NCBI GenBank assembly: GCA_000802095.1
Contig: JUEB01000026.1
Coordinates: 248,001 to 312,000, forward strand
Length of the DNA stretch: 64,000 nucleotides
Source: Peptococcaceae bacterium BICA1-7
GTDB taxonomy: Bacteria; Bacillota; Desulfotomaculia; Desulfotomaculales; Desulfocucumaceae
Reading direction: 5' to 3'
This document shows, in pieces, positions 10,037 to 19,100 of the stretch (its first letter is position 1; each line of letters starts with the position of its first letter). Made by a program: the position numbers and the translations under genes. The notes beneath the pieces are model-generated. The model was not told the DNA's origin, ran no database searches, and worked only from the letters and a program-made list of their open reading frames with translations.

Positions 10037-10888
10037 TTGGACCTTTCATACTACCCCGGGTGTTCATTGGAGTCCAGCGCCAAGGAATTCGACCATTCGG
10101 CAATGGCGGTGGGCCGGGCGCTGGGAATAAATTTCATTGAGCTGAAAGACTGGTCATGCTGTGGCGCAACTTCCGCCCACGGCACCAATCACCTGCTGGC
10201 GGCAGCCCTTCCCACCAGGAACTTGGACATTGCCCAGGAAGCCGGGCTGGACCTGGCCATACCCTGCGCAGCGTGCTATAGCAGGCTTAAAAGGGCGGAT
10301 TATATACTAAGAAACAACCAGTGCCAGAGTAAAGAGCTGGAAGGGATTGTTGACTTCAAGTACAGCGGTAAAATAAAGGTCATGTCTCTTTTGGAAACCT
10401 TCAGCACCAGGATTGAACCCAAAGAAATTACCCAGCTTATCAAAAAGCCCCTGGAGGGTCTGAAAGTAGCCTGCTATTATGGCTGCCTACTGGTAAGACC
10501 ACCGGAGGTGACCTGCTTTGATAACCCTGAAAACCCTCAGTCGATGGATAAGCTTATGAAGCTAACCGGGGCTGAGCCAGTCCGGTGGTCATACAAAACT
10601 GACTGCTGCGGGGCCAATTTAAGCCTTACAGCCAGTCAGACAGTTGTAAAGATGGTGACCAGGCTTCTGGATATGGCTGAGGAGGCCGGCGCCCAGGCGC
10701 TGGTAACAGCCTGCCCCCTATGCCAGATGAACCTCGAATCCAGAAGAGGCAGCAGGACCAATATGCCGGTATTTTTCTTTACAGAGCTGCTGGGACTGGC
10801 CATGGGCATACAGGATAGCAGCAAATGGTTTGCCAAACATATCGTGGACCCCTTCCCACTTTTAAGATCTTTGTCGCTGGCCAAGTGA
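10037..10888 (+). CDS. hdrB: Heterodisulfide reductase subunit B
   Basis: A 283-residue protein with two complete CCG domains: YYPGC..WSCCGA..CAACYS and YYGC..TDCCGA..CPLCQ. In methanogen HdrB such pairs bind two non-cubane [4Fe-4S] clusters that cleave a disulfide. In a bacterium without coenzyme M and B the natural disulfide is unknown; DsrC-like thiols or another acceptor are candidates. TTG start at 10037 after GAGAGGGG. It is the only HdrB in the window with both CCG motifs intact, so it may also serve the nearby HdrA2/HdrA3 units. Confidence 0.92.
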   Translation: MDLSYYPGCSLESSAKEFDHSAMAVGRALGINFIELKDWSCCGATSAHGTNHLLAAALPTRNLDIAQEAGLDLAIPCAACYSRLKRADYILRNNQCQSKELEGIVDFKYSGKIKVMSLLETFSTRIEPKEITQLIKKPLEGLKVACYYGCLLVRPPEVTCFDNPENPQSMDKLMKLTGAEPVRWSYKTDCCGANLSLTASQTVVKMVTRLLDMAEEAGAQALVTACPLCQMNLESRRGSRTNMPVFFFTELLGLAMGIQDSSKWFAKHIVDPFPLLRSLSLAK

Positions 10889-10911
10889 CCAGCCTGGATG
10901 GAGGTTAGGCG

Positions 10912-13900
10912 TTGAATAACAATAATCAGGAAAAAGGAAAAATGGTAGGCGCCGTTATGGTGGTAGGGGCTGGAATAAGCGGCATGCAGTCAGCCCTTGA
11001 TCTGGCTGAAATGGGCTATAAGGTGTATATAGTAGAGAAAACACCGGCCATTGGCGGCCGTATGCCTATGCTGGACAAAACCTTCCCCACCAACGACTGC
11101 TCTATGTGCATACTTTCTCCCAAACTGGTGGAGTGCGGCAGACACCGCAATATAGAAGTCATCACCATGTCTGAGGTGGTTGAATTTAAAGGTGACCCGG
11201 GAAACTACCAGGTTACTGTTAAAAAGAACCCCCGCTATGTGGATGCCACCAAATGCCTGGGCTGCGGCAGTTGCGCCGAAAAATGCCCGGTCAAGGTCGA
11301 GGATGACTTTAACCAGAAAATGGGCAAGCGCAAGTCAATATATAAACTTTATCCCCAGGCCTTCCCCAATGCCTATGTTATTGACGGCAGTAAGTGCTTA
11401 AAGCTTAAAAACCCCAAAGCCTGCGGGAAATGTATCGATGCCTGTCCCGTGGATGCAATTGACCATGACATGAAGGAAGAGTTCGTTAATATTAATGTCG
11501 GGGCTGTAATAGTGTGTTCCGGCTATGACCTTTTTGACGCTGAGCTAAGGGGTGAATACGGTTATGGTGTATATCCCAACGTACTCACAAGCCTGCAGTT
11601 TGAGCGTATGCTGAGCGCCTCCGGCCCATTCCAGGGTCATGTGCAGAGGCCATCAGACGGTGGCGAGGTAAAAAAGGTTGCCTTCATACAGTGTGTAGGC
11701 TCCAGGGACATAGCCAAAAATCAGGGCTACTGCTCCTCGGTATGCTGCATGTACGCCACCAAGGAGGCTGTAATCGCCAAAGAGCACGTTCCCGGACTGG
11801 AGACAGCCATATTCTGTATGGATGTGCGGGCCTTTGGCAAGGATTTTGAAAAATACTACAACCGTGCCAAAGATAATTACAATGTGCGCTACATCAAGAG
11901 CATGATTTCTTCTGTAAAAGAAAACCCCGCCAATAATAATCTGAGGCTTCAGTACAGAACACCGGGCGGAGAAATACTGGAGGAAGAATTTGATATAGTG
12001 GTGCTGTCGGTTGGCTTAAAGCCCACCAGGGAGCTGGCGGAACTGTCCCGGATAATGGACATTCCCCTTAACCACTATAACTTCTGCGACTTAAAGCCCC
12101 TCTCCGGAGTTGAGAGCATGAAGCCAGGCATATACCTGGCCGGAGTTTCCAGCGGACCAAAGGACATCCCTGAAACAGTGATGCAGGCCAGCGCAGCCGC
12201 AGGTGACTGCTCATCTTTCCTGGCCCCTGAGCGCAACACCCTGGTAAGTGAAAGAGTTTTTCCAGATCAGGTAGATGTCCTGGGACAGGATCCCCGCATA
12301 GGAGTTTTTGTTTGCCACTGCGGCATCAACATAGGCAGCGTTGTAAATGTGCCCTCGGTGGTGGAGTTTGCCAAGGGACTTCCCAACGTTGTATACGCCC
12401 AGGAGGGCCTTTATGTGTGTTCCCAGGACAGCCAGTCCACCATGAGAGATCTTATAAAGGAGCACAACCTTAACAGGATAGTGGTGGCCTCCTGCAGTCC
12501 CCGTACGCACAAGCCTCTATTTCAGGAGACCATGCGGGATGCCGGACTAAATAAACATTTATTCGAAATGGCCAACATAAGAGACCAGTGCTCCTGGGTA
12601 CACCAGACAGATCATGACAGGGCCACCGAAAAGGCCAAGGACCTGGTGAAGATGTCCATTTACAAAGCCTCCACCCTGTCCCCCATCACATCCATTGTTG
12701 TGGAGGTTAACCCTGCCTGCATGGTTATAGGCGGTGGGGTATCCGGTATGAGCGCTGCCCTGAACCTGGCCGGCCAGGGCTACCGTGTTCACCTGGTGGA
12801 GTCCTCCGACAGCCTGGGCGGACTGGCCCGCCGGATAACTGAAGGCTTTAGGGGCGAGAACATTCAGTCCTATATCAGCGGGCTGATTGAAAAGGTAAAC
12901 AGCCAATCACTAATCACTGTCCATCGTAACTGCCAGGTAAATGAGGTTTCCGGCTACGTGGGCAACTTTAACACTGTACTCTCCAACGGAACAAAAATAG
13001 ATCACGGGGCTACCATAATAGCCACCGGGGGCGATGAGCTAATCCCCACAGAATACCTTTATGGTGAAAATCCCCGGGTGCTTACCCAGATGGAAATGGA
13101 CGAGGCCATATCCTCCGGTGACTCCCGTATAGCAGCCGCCAAAAATATTGTGATGATTCAGTGCGTGGGCTCAAGGGATGACCAACGCCCATACTGCAGC
13201 AGGATTTGCTGCACAAAGACCATGAAGCTGGCCCTGAAAGTCAAGGATCTTAACCCCTCTGCCAATGTGATAGTGCTATATAGGGATATAAGAACCTATG
13301 GCTTCTATGAGGACCTGTACCGCGAGGCCCGGTCCAGGGGCGTGTTCTTCATCCGCTACGAAAAGGACCAAAAGCCGCTTGTACAGAGTGGGCAGAATAC
13401 AGTTAATGTAACGGTTACCGACCATATATTAAATGAAAAGATTGAACTGGAGGCCGACCTTCTTGTTTTGGCCGCCGCTACTGTGCCGGCCAAAACCAAC
13501 GAAAAGCTTTCTCAGTTGTTTAAGGTCCCCTTAAACCCGGACAGTTTCTTCCTGGAGGCCCACATGAAGCTGAGGCCGGTGGACTTCTCCTCGGAAGGAG
13601 TATTCATGTGCGGGCTGGCACACGGCCCCAAGGGACTGGATGGCTCTATTTCACAGGGTAAGGCTGCCGGGGGCAGAGCAGCCACCGTGCTGGGCCGCAA
13701 AACTCTTGAGTCAAAAGGAATAACTGCGGTAGTGGACCCGGATAAGTGCGCTGCCTGTCTTACCTGCGTAAGGCTATGCCCCTTCAATGCCCCCAGGATA
13801 AAACCAGGCACCCATAAGGCTGAAATAGAGGCAGTTATTTGCCAGGGGTGCGGCTCCTGCGCCGGGGAGTGCCCCAACAAGGCCATCAGGCTTCAGGGCT

Positions 13901-13953
13901 ACTCCGATGAGCAGTACAATGCCGCCCTAAACGGTCTTTTTGATAACTGTTAA
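10912..13953 (+). CDS. hdrA: Long-form heterodisulfide reductase subunit A (HdrA1)
   Basis: A 1013-residue long HdrA. Residues about 1-460 form an N-terminal HdrA-like half with an FAD fold (VVGAGISGMQSA), NDCSMCILSPK, and ferredoxin motifs (CLGCGSCAEKCP, CGKCIDACP). The canonical HdrA follows: GVFVCHCGINIGS, SCSPRTHKPLF, a second FAD fold (VIGGGVSGMSAA), and two C-terminal clusters (CAACLTCVRLCP, CQGCGSCAGECP). HdrA is the flavin-bifurcating subunit. TTG start after GGAGG. It closes hdrCBA and converges on metF. It resembles HdrA3 closely and lacks the insertion of HdrA2. Confidence 0.93.
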   Translation: MNNNNQEKGKMVGAVMVVGAGISGMQSALDLAEMGYKVYIVEKTPAIGGRMPMLDKTFPTNDCSMCILSPKLVECGRHRNIEVITMSEVVEFKGDPGNYQVTVKKNPRYVDATKCLGCGSCAEKCPVKVEDDFNQKMGKRKSIYKLYPQAFPNAYVIDGSKCLKLKNPKACGKCIDACPVDAIDHDMKEEFVNINVGAVIVCSGYDLFDAELRGEYGYGVYPNVLTSLQFERMLSASGPFQGHVQRPSDGGEVKKVAFIQCVGSRDIAKNQGYCSSVCCMYATKEAVIAKEHVPGLETAIFCMDVRAFGKDFEKYYNRAKDNYNVRYIKSMISSVKENPANNNLRLQYRTPGGEILEEEFDIVVLSVGLKPTRELAELSRIMDIPLNHYNFCDLKPLSGVESMKPGIYLAGVSSGPKDIPETVMQASAAAGDCSSFLAPERNTLVSERVFPDQVDVLGQDPRIGVFVCHCGINIGSVVNVPSVVEFAKGLPNVVYAQEGLYVCSQDSQSTMRDLIKEHNLNRIVVASCSPRTHKPLFQETMRDAGLNKHLFEMANIRDQCSWVHQTDHDRATEKAKDLVKMSIYKASTLSPITSIVVEVNPACMVIGGGVSGMSAALNLAGQGYRVHLVESSDSLGGLARRITEGFRGENIQSYISGLIEKVNSQSLITVHRNCQVNEVSGYVGNFNTVLSNGTKIDHGATIIATGGDELIPTEYLYGENPRVLTQMEMDEAISSGDSRIAAAKNIVMIQCVGSRDDQRPYCSRICCTKTMKLALKVKDLNPSANVIVLYRDIRTYGFYEDLYREARSRGVFFIRYEKDQKPLVQSGQNTVNVTVTDHILNEKIELEADLLVLAAATVPAKTNEKLSQLFKVPLNPDSFFLEAHMKLRPVDFSSEGVFMCGLAHGPKGLDGSISQGKAAGGRAATVLGRKTLESKGITAVVDPDKCAACLTCVRLCPFNAPRIKPGTHKAEIEAVICQGCGSCAGECPNKAIRLQGYSDEQYNAALNGLFDNC

Positions 13954-13961
13954 TATTATTT

Positions 13962-13997
13962 AAAAAAAACCGTGCACTAAAAAGCACGGTTTTTTTA
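13962..13997. terminator. Bidirectional terminator after hdrA1
   Basis: AAACCGTGC and GCACGGTTT form a 9-bp stem with loop ACTAAAAA, preceded by an A-run and followed by TTTTTTT, so it can work in both directions. Confidence 0.9.
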
Positions 13998-14059
13998 ATT
14001 AAAGGTACTTTTTAAAATATATTCTCCAGCCGAAAATTAGCATTTGCCCATAATGGGCA

Positions 14060-14096
14060 AAAAAAGGAGTGGAAAGTTACTTCCACTCCCTTTTTT
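14060..14096. terminator. Terminator of the hdr-flx-met operon
   Basis: GGAGTGGAA and TTCCACTCC form a perfect 9-bp stem with A- and T-runs on both sides, about 20 bases after the metF stop codon. It works for the minus-strand operon and as a second stop for hdrCBA. Confidence 0.9.
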
Positions 14097-14116
14097 GCAC
14101 TTGAATACGGTAGCTT

Positions 14117-15058
14117 TTATTCCAGTTCCGAGGGATCCACCTGGGGCCTGGGATACAGTCCGGAGCGCTCCACTATTTCTGGAACAATCTCCTCCCAGGC
14201 GATGGCCATTACGTGCACACCGTGCACTCCCTTAATTTTTTCCCTGACATATTTGATTTGCTCAATGCAGAGGTCCACGCCCTCTTTCTTGGGATCTTCA
14301 GCAGACTTGAGGCGCTCCACTATTGAATCAGGAACGATCATGCCGGAAACGTTGCTCTGCATATATTTGGCGCCCCTCCAGCTCTTCAGCGGGGTTAGCC
14401 CGGCCAGTATGTGCACCCTCTGGTCTATTCCCCTTTCCCGTACCTTCTCCATAAAGCGCTCAAAGCGCTCCATGTCGAAAATGCACTGGGTCTGGATAAA
14501 CTGCGCGCCGGCCTCTACCTTTTTCTCCAGGCGGTCTATCCTGTATTCAAAGGGGTCGGCAAAGGGGTTGGCCACAGCTCCGATAAAGAATCTGGGCTCG
14601 CACTCCTTTATCTCCTCTCCGGAGAAGAACACCTTGTCGTCTCTCATCCTGCGCAGTGCCTGTATAAGCTGCATGGAGTCCACATCATAGACGTTCTTGG
14701 AGGTGGGGTGGTTGCCGAATTTCTGATGGTCGCCGGAAAGGCACAGCATGTTGCGCATGCCCAGGCAATAAGCTCCCAGTATATCAGCCTGCATGGCTAT
14801 GCGGTTCCTGTCCCGGCAGGTCATCTGAACGATGGGCTCAATGCCCGCCCCCAGCACATGCACTCCGGTGGCTATGCTGGAAATCCGCACGATGGCAGTC
14901 TGGCAGTCAGTTATATTGGTAGCGTCCACATAGTCCTTCATCATATGGGCATGGTGCTTGACACCTTCAACAGAGGCGTGCTTGGGCGGTCCTATTTCGG
15001 CTGTTACGGCAAATTGGCCGCTGTCCAGTATCTTATGCAGCTTGCTTAAATATTTCAC
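14117..15058 (-). CDS. metF: Methylenetetrahydrofolate reductase catalytic subunit
   Basis: A 313-residue TIM-barrel flavoprotein that interconverts methylene- and methyl-tetrahydrofolate, the last step of the methyl branch. Family segments include VTAEIGPPK near the N-terminus, NITDCQTA, NMLCLSGDHQ, GAVANPFADPFE and FIQTQCIFD. It overlaps metV by 4 bases and ends the ten-gene operon. In Moorella thermoacetica MetF works with MetV, HdrA, MvhD and RnfC2; here HdrA2, MvhD and MetV are directly upstream but no RnfC-like gene is seen. The electron donor or acceptor is inferred to run through the Hdr/Flx proteins. Confidence 0.95.
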   Translation of the reverse strand: MKYLSKLHKILDSGQFAVTAEIGPPKHASVEGVKHHAHMMKDYVDATNITDCQTAIVRISSIATGVHVLGAGIEPIVQMTCRDRNRIAMQADILGAYCLGMRNMLCLSGDHQKFGNHPTSKNVYDVDSMQLIQALRRMRDDKVFFSGEEIKECEPRFFIGAVANPFADPFEYRIDRLEKKVEAGAQFIQTQCIFDMERFERFMEKVRERGIDQRVHILAGLTPLKSWRGAKYMQSNVSGMIVPDSIVERLKSAEDPKKEGVDLCIEQIKYVREKIKGVHGVHVMAIAWEEIVPEIVERSGLYPRPQVDPSELE

Positions 15059-15726
15059 CCTATCATCACATCCTCCCTGACGGCTTTACGGGGCCCTCCG
15101 TCCCTGGACTTGGACCAGTCTTTGGGCGGCTGTATTTCCATCAGTTTATCCAGTTTTCCAAGAGCTTTCATCTTGTCGTAAATGAGCTGCCAGGCGCAGT
15201 CCACATCCTTGCTGATCTCGCATTTGCCGTACTGTGATCCGCCGCAGGGGCCGTTTAAAATACTCTTGGAGCAGCGGATTATAGGGCATATGCCTCCTGT
15301 CTTGTGGAGAATACACTCCCCGCAGAGGCCGCATTTTTCCACCCACTCGCCGTGTACGGTGGAGCCGCCGATGAACTTTGTGTCCAGGGCCGGTATCACC
15401 CATTTGTCGGTGTACCTTTCGGCCATATACTGCACCCCGACCCCGCAGGCCAGGGAAATAACAGCATCAACATCCTTAACCATTTCATCCATGGGCGGGA
15501 TGTATTCCGGATCACACTGTCTGGTGGCGGTATAGGTTATAGTCTGCAGCGGCTTTCCTTCCACTTCCCTCATCATACGGAGGGATGAGGCCATTATTTC
15601 GGTTTCCTTTTCGCCTCCGGCCAGGCATACGGTAACGCACCCGGCGCAGCCGACCAGCATTACCTTATTGCACTCGCTGATTAGAGCCGCTATATCCTTT
15701 AATGGTTTTTGCTGAGCTATAATCAT
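15055..15726 (-). CDS. metV: MetV, zinc/iron-sulfur partner of MetF
   Basis: A 223-residue protein of the MTHFR C-terminal (MetV) family. A Cys-rich N-terminal motif CAGCVTVC is followed by CGLCGECILHKTGGICP, then CSKSILNGPCGGS near residues 165-180. MetV recruits MetF to its electron-transfer partners and carries a [4Fe-4S] cluster in characterised complexes. Its start overlaps the mvhD stop by 4 bases and its stop overlaps metF by 4 bases, so the three are translationally coupled. Confidence 0.92.
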   Translation of the reverse strand: MIIAQQKPLKDIAALISECNKVMLVGCAGCVTVCLAGGEKETEIMASSLRMMREVEGKPLQTITYTATRQCDPEYIPPMDEMVKDVDAVISLACGVGVQYMAERYTDKWVIPALDTKFIGGSTVHGEWVEKCGLCGECILHKTGGICPIIRCSKSILNGPCGGSQYGKCEISKDVDCAWQLIYDKMKALGKLDKLMEIQPPKDWSKSRDGGPRKAVREDVMIG

Positions 15727-16181
15727 TTAGTTTCACCTTCTTTCGAGCATCCGCAGCAGCCGTTCCCTGAACGGGCTTTATTAAGTGGACTTGGCCCCAG
15801 TTCCTTTATCTTGGCGGCCATCTCATTGGCAATTTGGGCGAAACGCGCTCCCTGGGCAGAGGACAGGTTATACATCTCCAGCCTCTCTCCCCCGATGCCT
15901 ATTTCATCCAGAACCTTTTTCACTGCATTGACTCTTTTTCTGGCACGGATATTCCCCTTGAGGAAGTGGCAGTCACCCTCCATGCAGCCGGCCACGTAAA
16001 CACCGTCTGCGCCCTCCTCGAAGGCGTTTAACAGCACCCTGTGGTCAACGTTGCCTGTACATGTCATTTCAACTATTCTTATATTGGTTGAATACTGAAG
16101 TCTCATCGAACCTGCCAGGTCCGCAGCGGAATACGCTCAGTAGTGGCAGCAAAAGGCTATTATTTTAGGTTCAAACTCCAT
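15723..16181 (-). CDS. mvhD: MvhD-family electron-transfer subunit, predicted selenoprotein (MvhD1)
   Basis: From ATG 16181 the minus strand reads MEFEPKIIAFCCHY, an in-frame TGA at 16137-16139, then AYSAADLAGSMRLQYSTNIR and on without a break to the stop at 15723: 152 residues if TGA is selenocysteine. The TGA falls exactly on the third Cys of the family motif, which the paralog FlxD writes as LCNWCSY. A hairpin with a bulged U follows at 16108-16121. The family's second motif GCMEGDCH keeps its Cys. MvhD proteins hold a [2Fe-2S] cluster and feed electrons to HdrA. The start overlaps the hdrA2 stop by 11 bases. Gene callers would start at ATG 16106 and lose 25 residues. Confidence 0.85.
16108..16121 (-). 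promoter_or_regulatory. Possible SECIS hairpin of mvhD1
   Basis: Beginning 16 nt after the UGA, GACCU pairs with AGGUUC through a bulged U around loop GGC. The distance fits bacterial SECIS elements, but the stem is short and I could not fold it computationally. Confidence 0.5.
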
Positions 16182-19100
16182 CTGCTACACCTCCCTTAAA
16201 AAGGCCATGCACCATATTCATGTATATTTTATCATTGTAGCTCTGCAGTGTTATGGCCTTGTTCGGACACTCTCCGGCACAGGTTCCACAGCCCTGACAC
16301 ATCACCGCTTCAATTTCAGCCAGGTAGCTCTTTATTTTGGGCGCGTTATAGGGACACAGCCTCACACAGGTCAGGCAGGCGGCGCACTTATTCTTATCCA
16401 CCACAGCCACCACTCCGTGGGACTCCAGCTTGGACTTGGACAGCACCGTGGATGCCCTGCCGGCAGCCGCCCTGGCCTGGGCAATGTTCTCATCTATTGT
16501 TTTGGGGCCGTGGGCCAGCCCGGCCATATAGATACCCTCAGAGGCAAAGTCCACCGGCCGAAGCTTCATATGGGCCTCCAGGAAGAACCCTTCCTCGTTT
16601 ATGGAAATCTTGAAGATCTCATTCATCCTCTTGCTGTCCGGAGGCGACAGAATTGCCGCGGCCAGTCCCAGCAGGTCAGCCTCTATGGACAACGGCTGCC
16701 CCAGCACATGGTCTCTTACGGTAACCATTAGCTTTCCACCGGTCTCTTCCACAACCGGCTTCTGGTCAACGCTGTAGCGGATGAAAATAACCCCTTTGCG
16801 CCTGGCCTCGGTGTAAAGGTCCTCAAAGAAACCATAGGTCCTGATGTCCCTGTATAGTATGAAAACATTGGCGTCAGGATTTTTTTCCTTTACCTCCAGG
16901 GCCAGTTTCACCGATTTGGTGCAGCATACCCTGCTGCAGTAATTCCTGTCTGGCTCCCTGGATCCAACGCACTGAATCAATACTATATTTTTGGCGCTGC
17001 TAATCCTGGCGTCCCCTTTTTCAATGGCCTCAGCCATCTCCAGTTGGGTCATAACCCGGTCGCTTTGCCCGTACAGGTATTCAGTAGGTTTGTATTCCGC
17101 ACCGCCTATGGCCACTATGACTATGCCATGCTGCACCTCGCTGCCGTTGGTCAGGGTGGTTACAAAGTTGCCCAGGAAACCCTTACTTTCCTGAACCTCA
17201 GTGCCTGTATACAGTTCGATATTGCTGTTTTCCCTTACCTTTGCCTCCAGGCCCCTTAGATAGGCCTGCACATCCTCACCATTTAGTCCAATGCTGATGC
17301 GTGAAGCTAGCCCACCCAGGCTGTCTGATTTCTCCACCAGGTGCACCTTAAAGCCCTGTTCGGCCAGAGAGAGGGCGCTGTTCATTCCTGCCACGCCACC
17401 GCCTATAACCAGAGCGGACTTGGTAACACCCACCGGCTCCTGGTGAATCTCCTTCAAGAGGGCTGCCTTGGCTACCACCATCTTAACCAGGTCCTTGGCC
17501 TTTTCTGTGGCCCTGACCGGGTCGTTCTGGTGTACCCAGGAGCATTGGTCCCTTATATTGGCCATTTCAAACAGGTATCTGTTTAGTCCGGCCTCCATCA
17601 TGGTCTCCTGGAAAAGGGGTTTGTGAGTCCTTGGGCTGCAGGAGGCCACTACCACCCTGTTCAGCTTCTGCTCCTCGATAATCTGCCTTATGTTGGCCTG
17701 ACTGTCCTGGGAGCAAACATACAGGTATTCTCCGGCATAAACAACGTTAGGCAGCGTTTTGGCCATCTCCACCACTTCAGGAACCTTTACCGTGCTACCA
17801 ATATTGATCCCGCAGTGGCATACAAAAACGCCTATTCTTGGCTCTTCGTCACCTACATGCCTCTCCGGAGGGTATACTTTCTCCTTCACCAGAGTTCCCC
17901 TGGCATCGGCCAGAAGGCTCTGGGTCGCCCCGGCGGCCGCGCTGGCCTGCATTACTGTTTCTGGAATATCCTTGGGACCTGAGAATGCCCCGGCCACAAA
18001 CACACCCGGCTGGTTGGTTTCCACCCCGGTCAGCTCCAGGGGCTCCGAGAATCCGTATTTATTAAGGTCTACACCCAGTTTCTGGCCCAGATCCCTGACA
18101 CTCTGGGAAATCTGCATGCCCACCGAAAGAATCACCATGTCAAATTCCTCGGTTTGTATATTGCCATCCTCGTCAGAGTATCTGATGATCAGGTTTTTAC
18201 TGTCATCTTCTTTCTGTTCAATAGCATAGATTCTTGACCGTACGAATCTGACGTCTTTTTCTTCCCTGGCCCTGTCATAGTATTTTTCAAAGTTCTTGCC
18301 GTAGGTTCTCATATCCATAAAGAATATGGTGGTGTCCAGAGGCTTGGAGCTGTGCTCTTTGGCAATAACCGCCTCTTTAATGGCATACATGCAGCATACC
18401 GATGAGCAGTAGCCGTGCTCAACCCTGGTGTTTCTGGATCCCACGCACTGTATCCAGGCAATTTTCTCAGGCTCCTTGTGGTCGAAGGGCCTTACCATAT
18501 GTCCCTGGAACGGTCCGGAGGCGCTTAAGACTCTCTCAAACTCAAGGCTGGTCAGCACGTTGGGGTACTTGCCATAGCCGTAGTACTCCAGATCCTTGGA
18601 ATTGTATTTCTCAAAGCCCGGGGTCAGTATAATGGACCCCACATTTATTTCTACTTCCTCATCCTGCATATCGTGCTTTATGGCGTCCGCCAGGCAGGCC
18701 TTTTCGCACTCCAGGCACTCAGAGCAGACTCCGCAGTTAAGGCAGCGCTCGGCTTCCTTCATGGCCTGCTCCCTGGTCATACCATCGGAAACCTCCATGA
18801 ATGACCTGGCCCTTACGTCGGCATCGACATGGGAGGGGTGCTGAAGTTCCACCTTGGGGATATCGTCCTCTTCAAACCTGAAGGGGGCTATTTCCTCTTC
18901 AGAAACTCCAAATTTCCTGTCTGTCTTAAGGTCCCTGCCCAGCAGGTAAAGGTCAATGGACTCTGCAGCCGTCTTACCGGCAGCAACAGCCTCTATAACT
19001 GTTTTGGGACCGGTCATGGCATCACCGCCGGCGAATACTCCCGGCATAGACGTGGCCAGTGTATCGGGATCAGCCGTTATAACACTGCCGCGGCCGGTGG

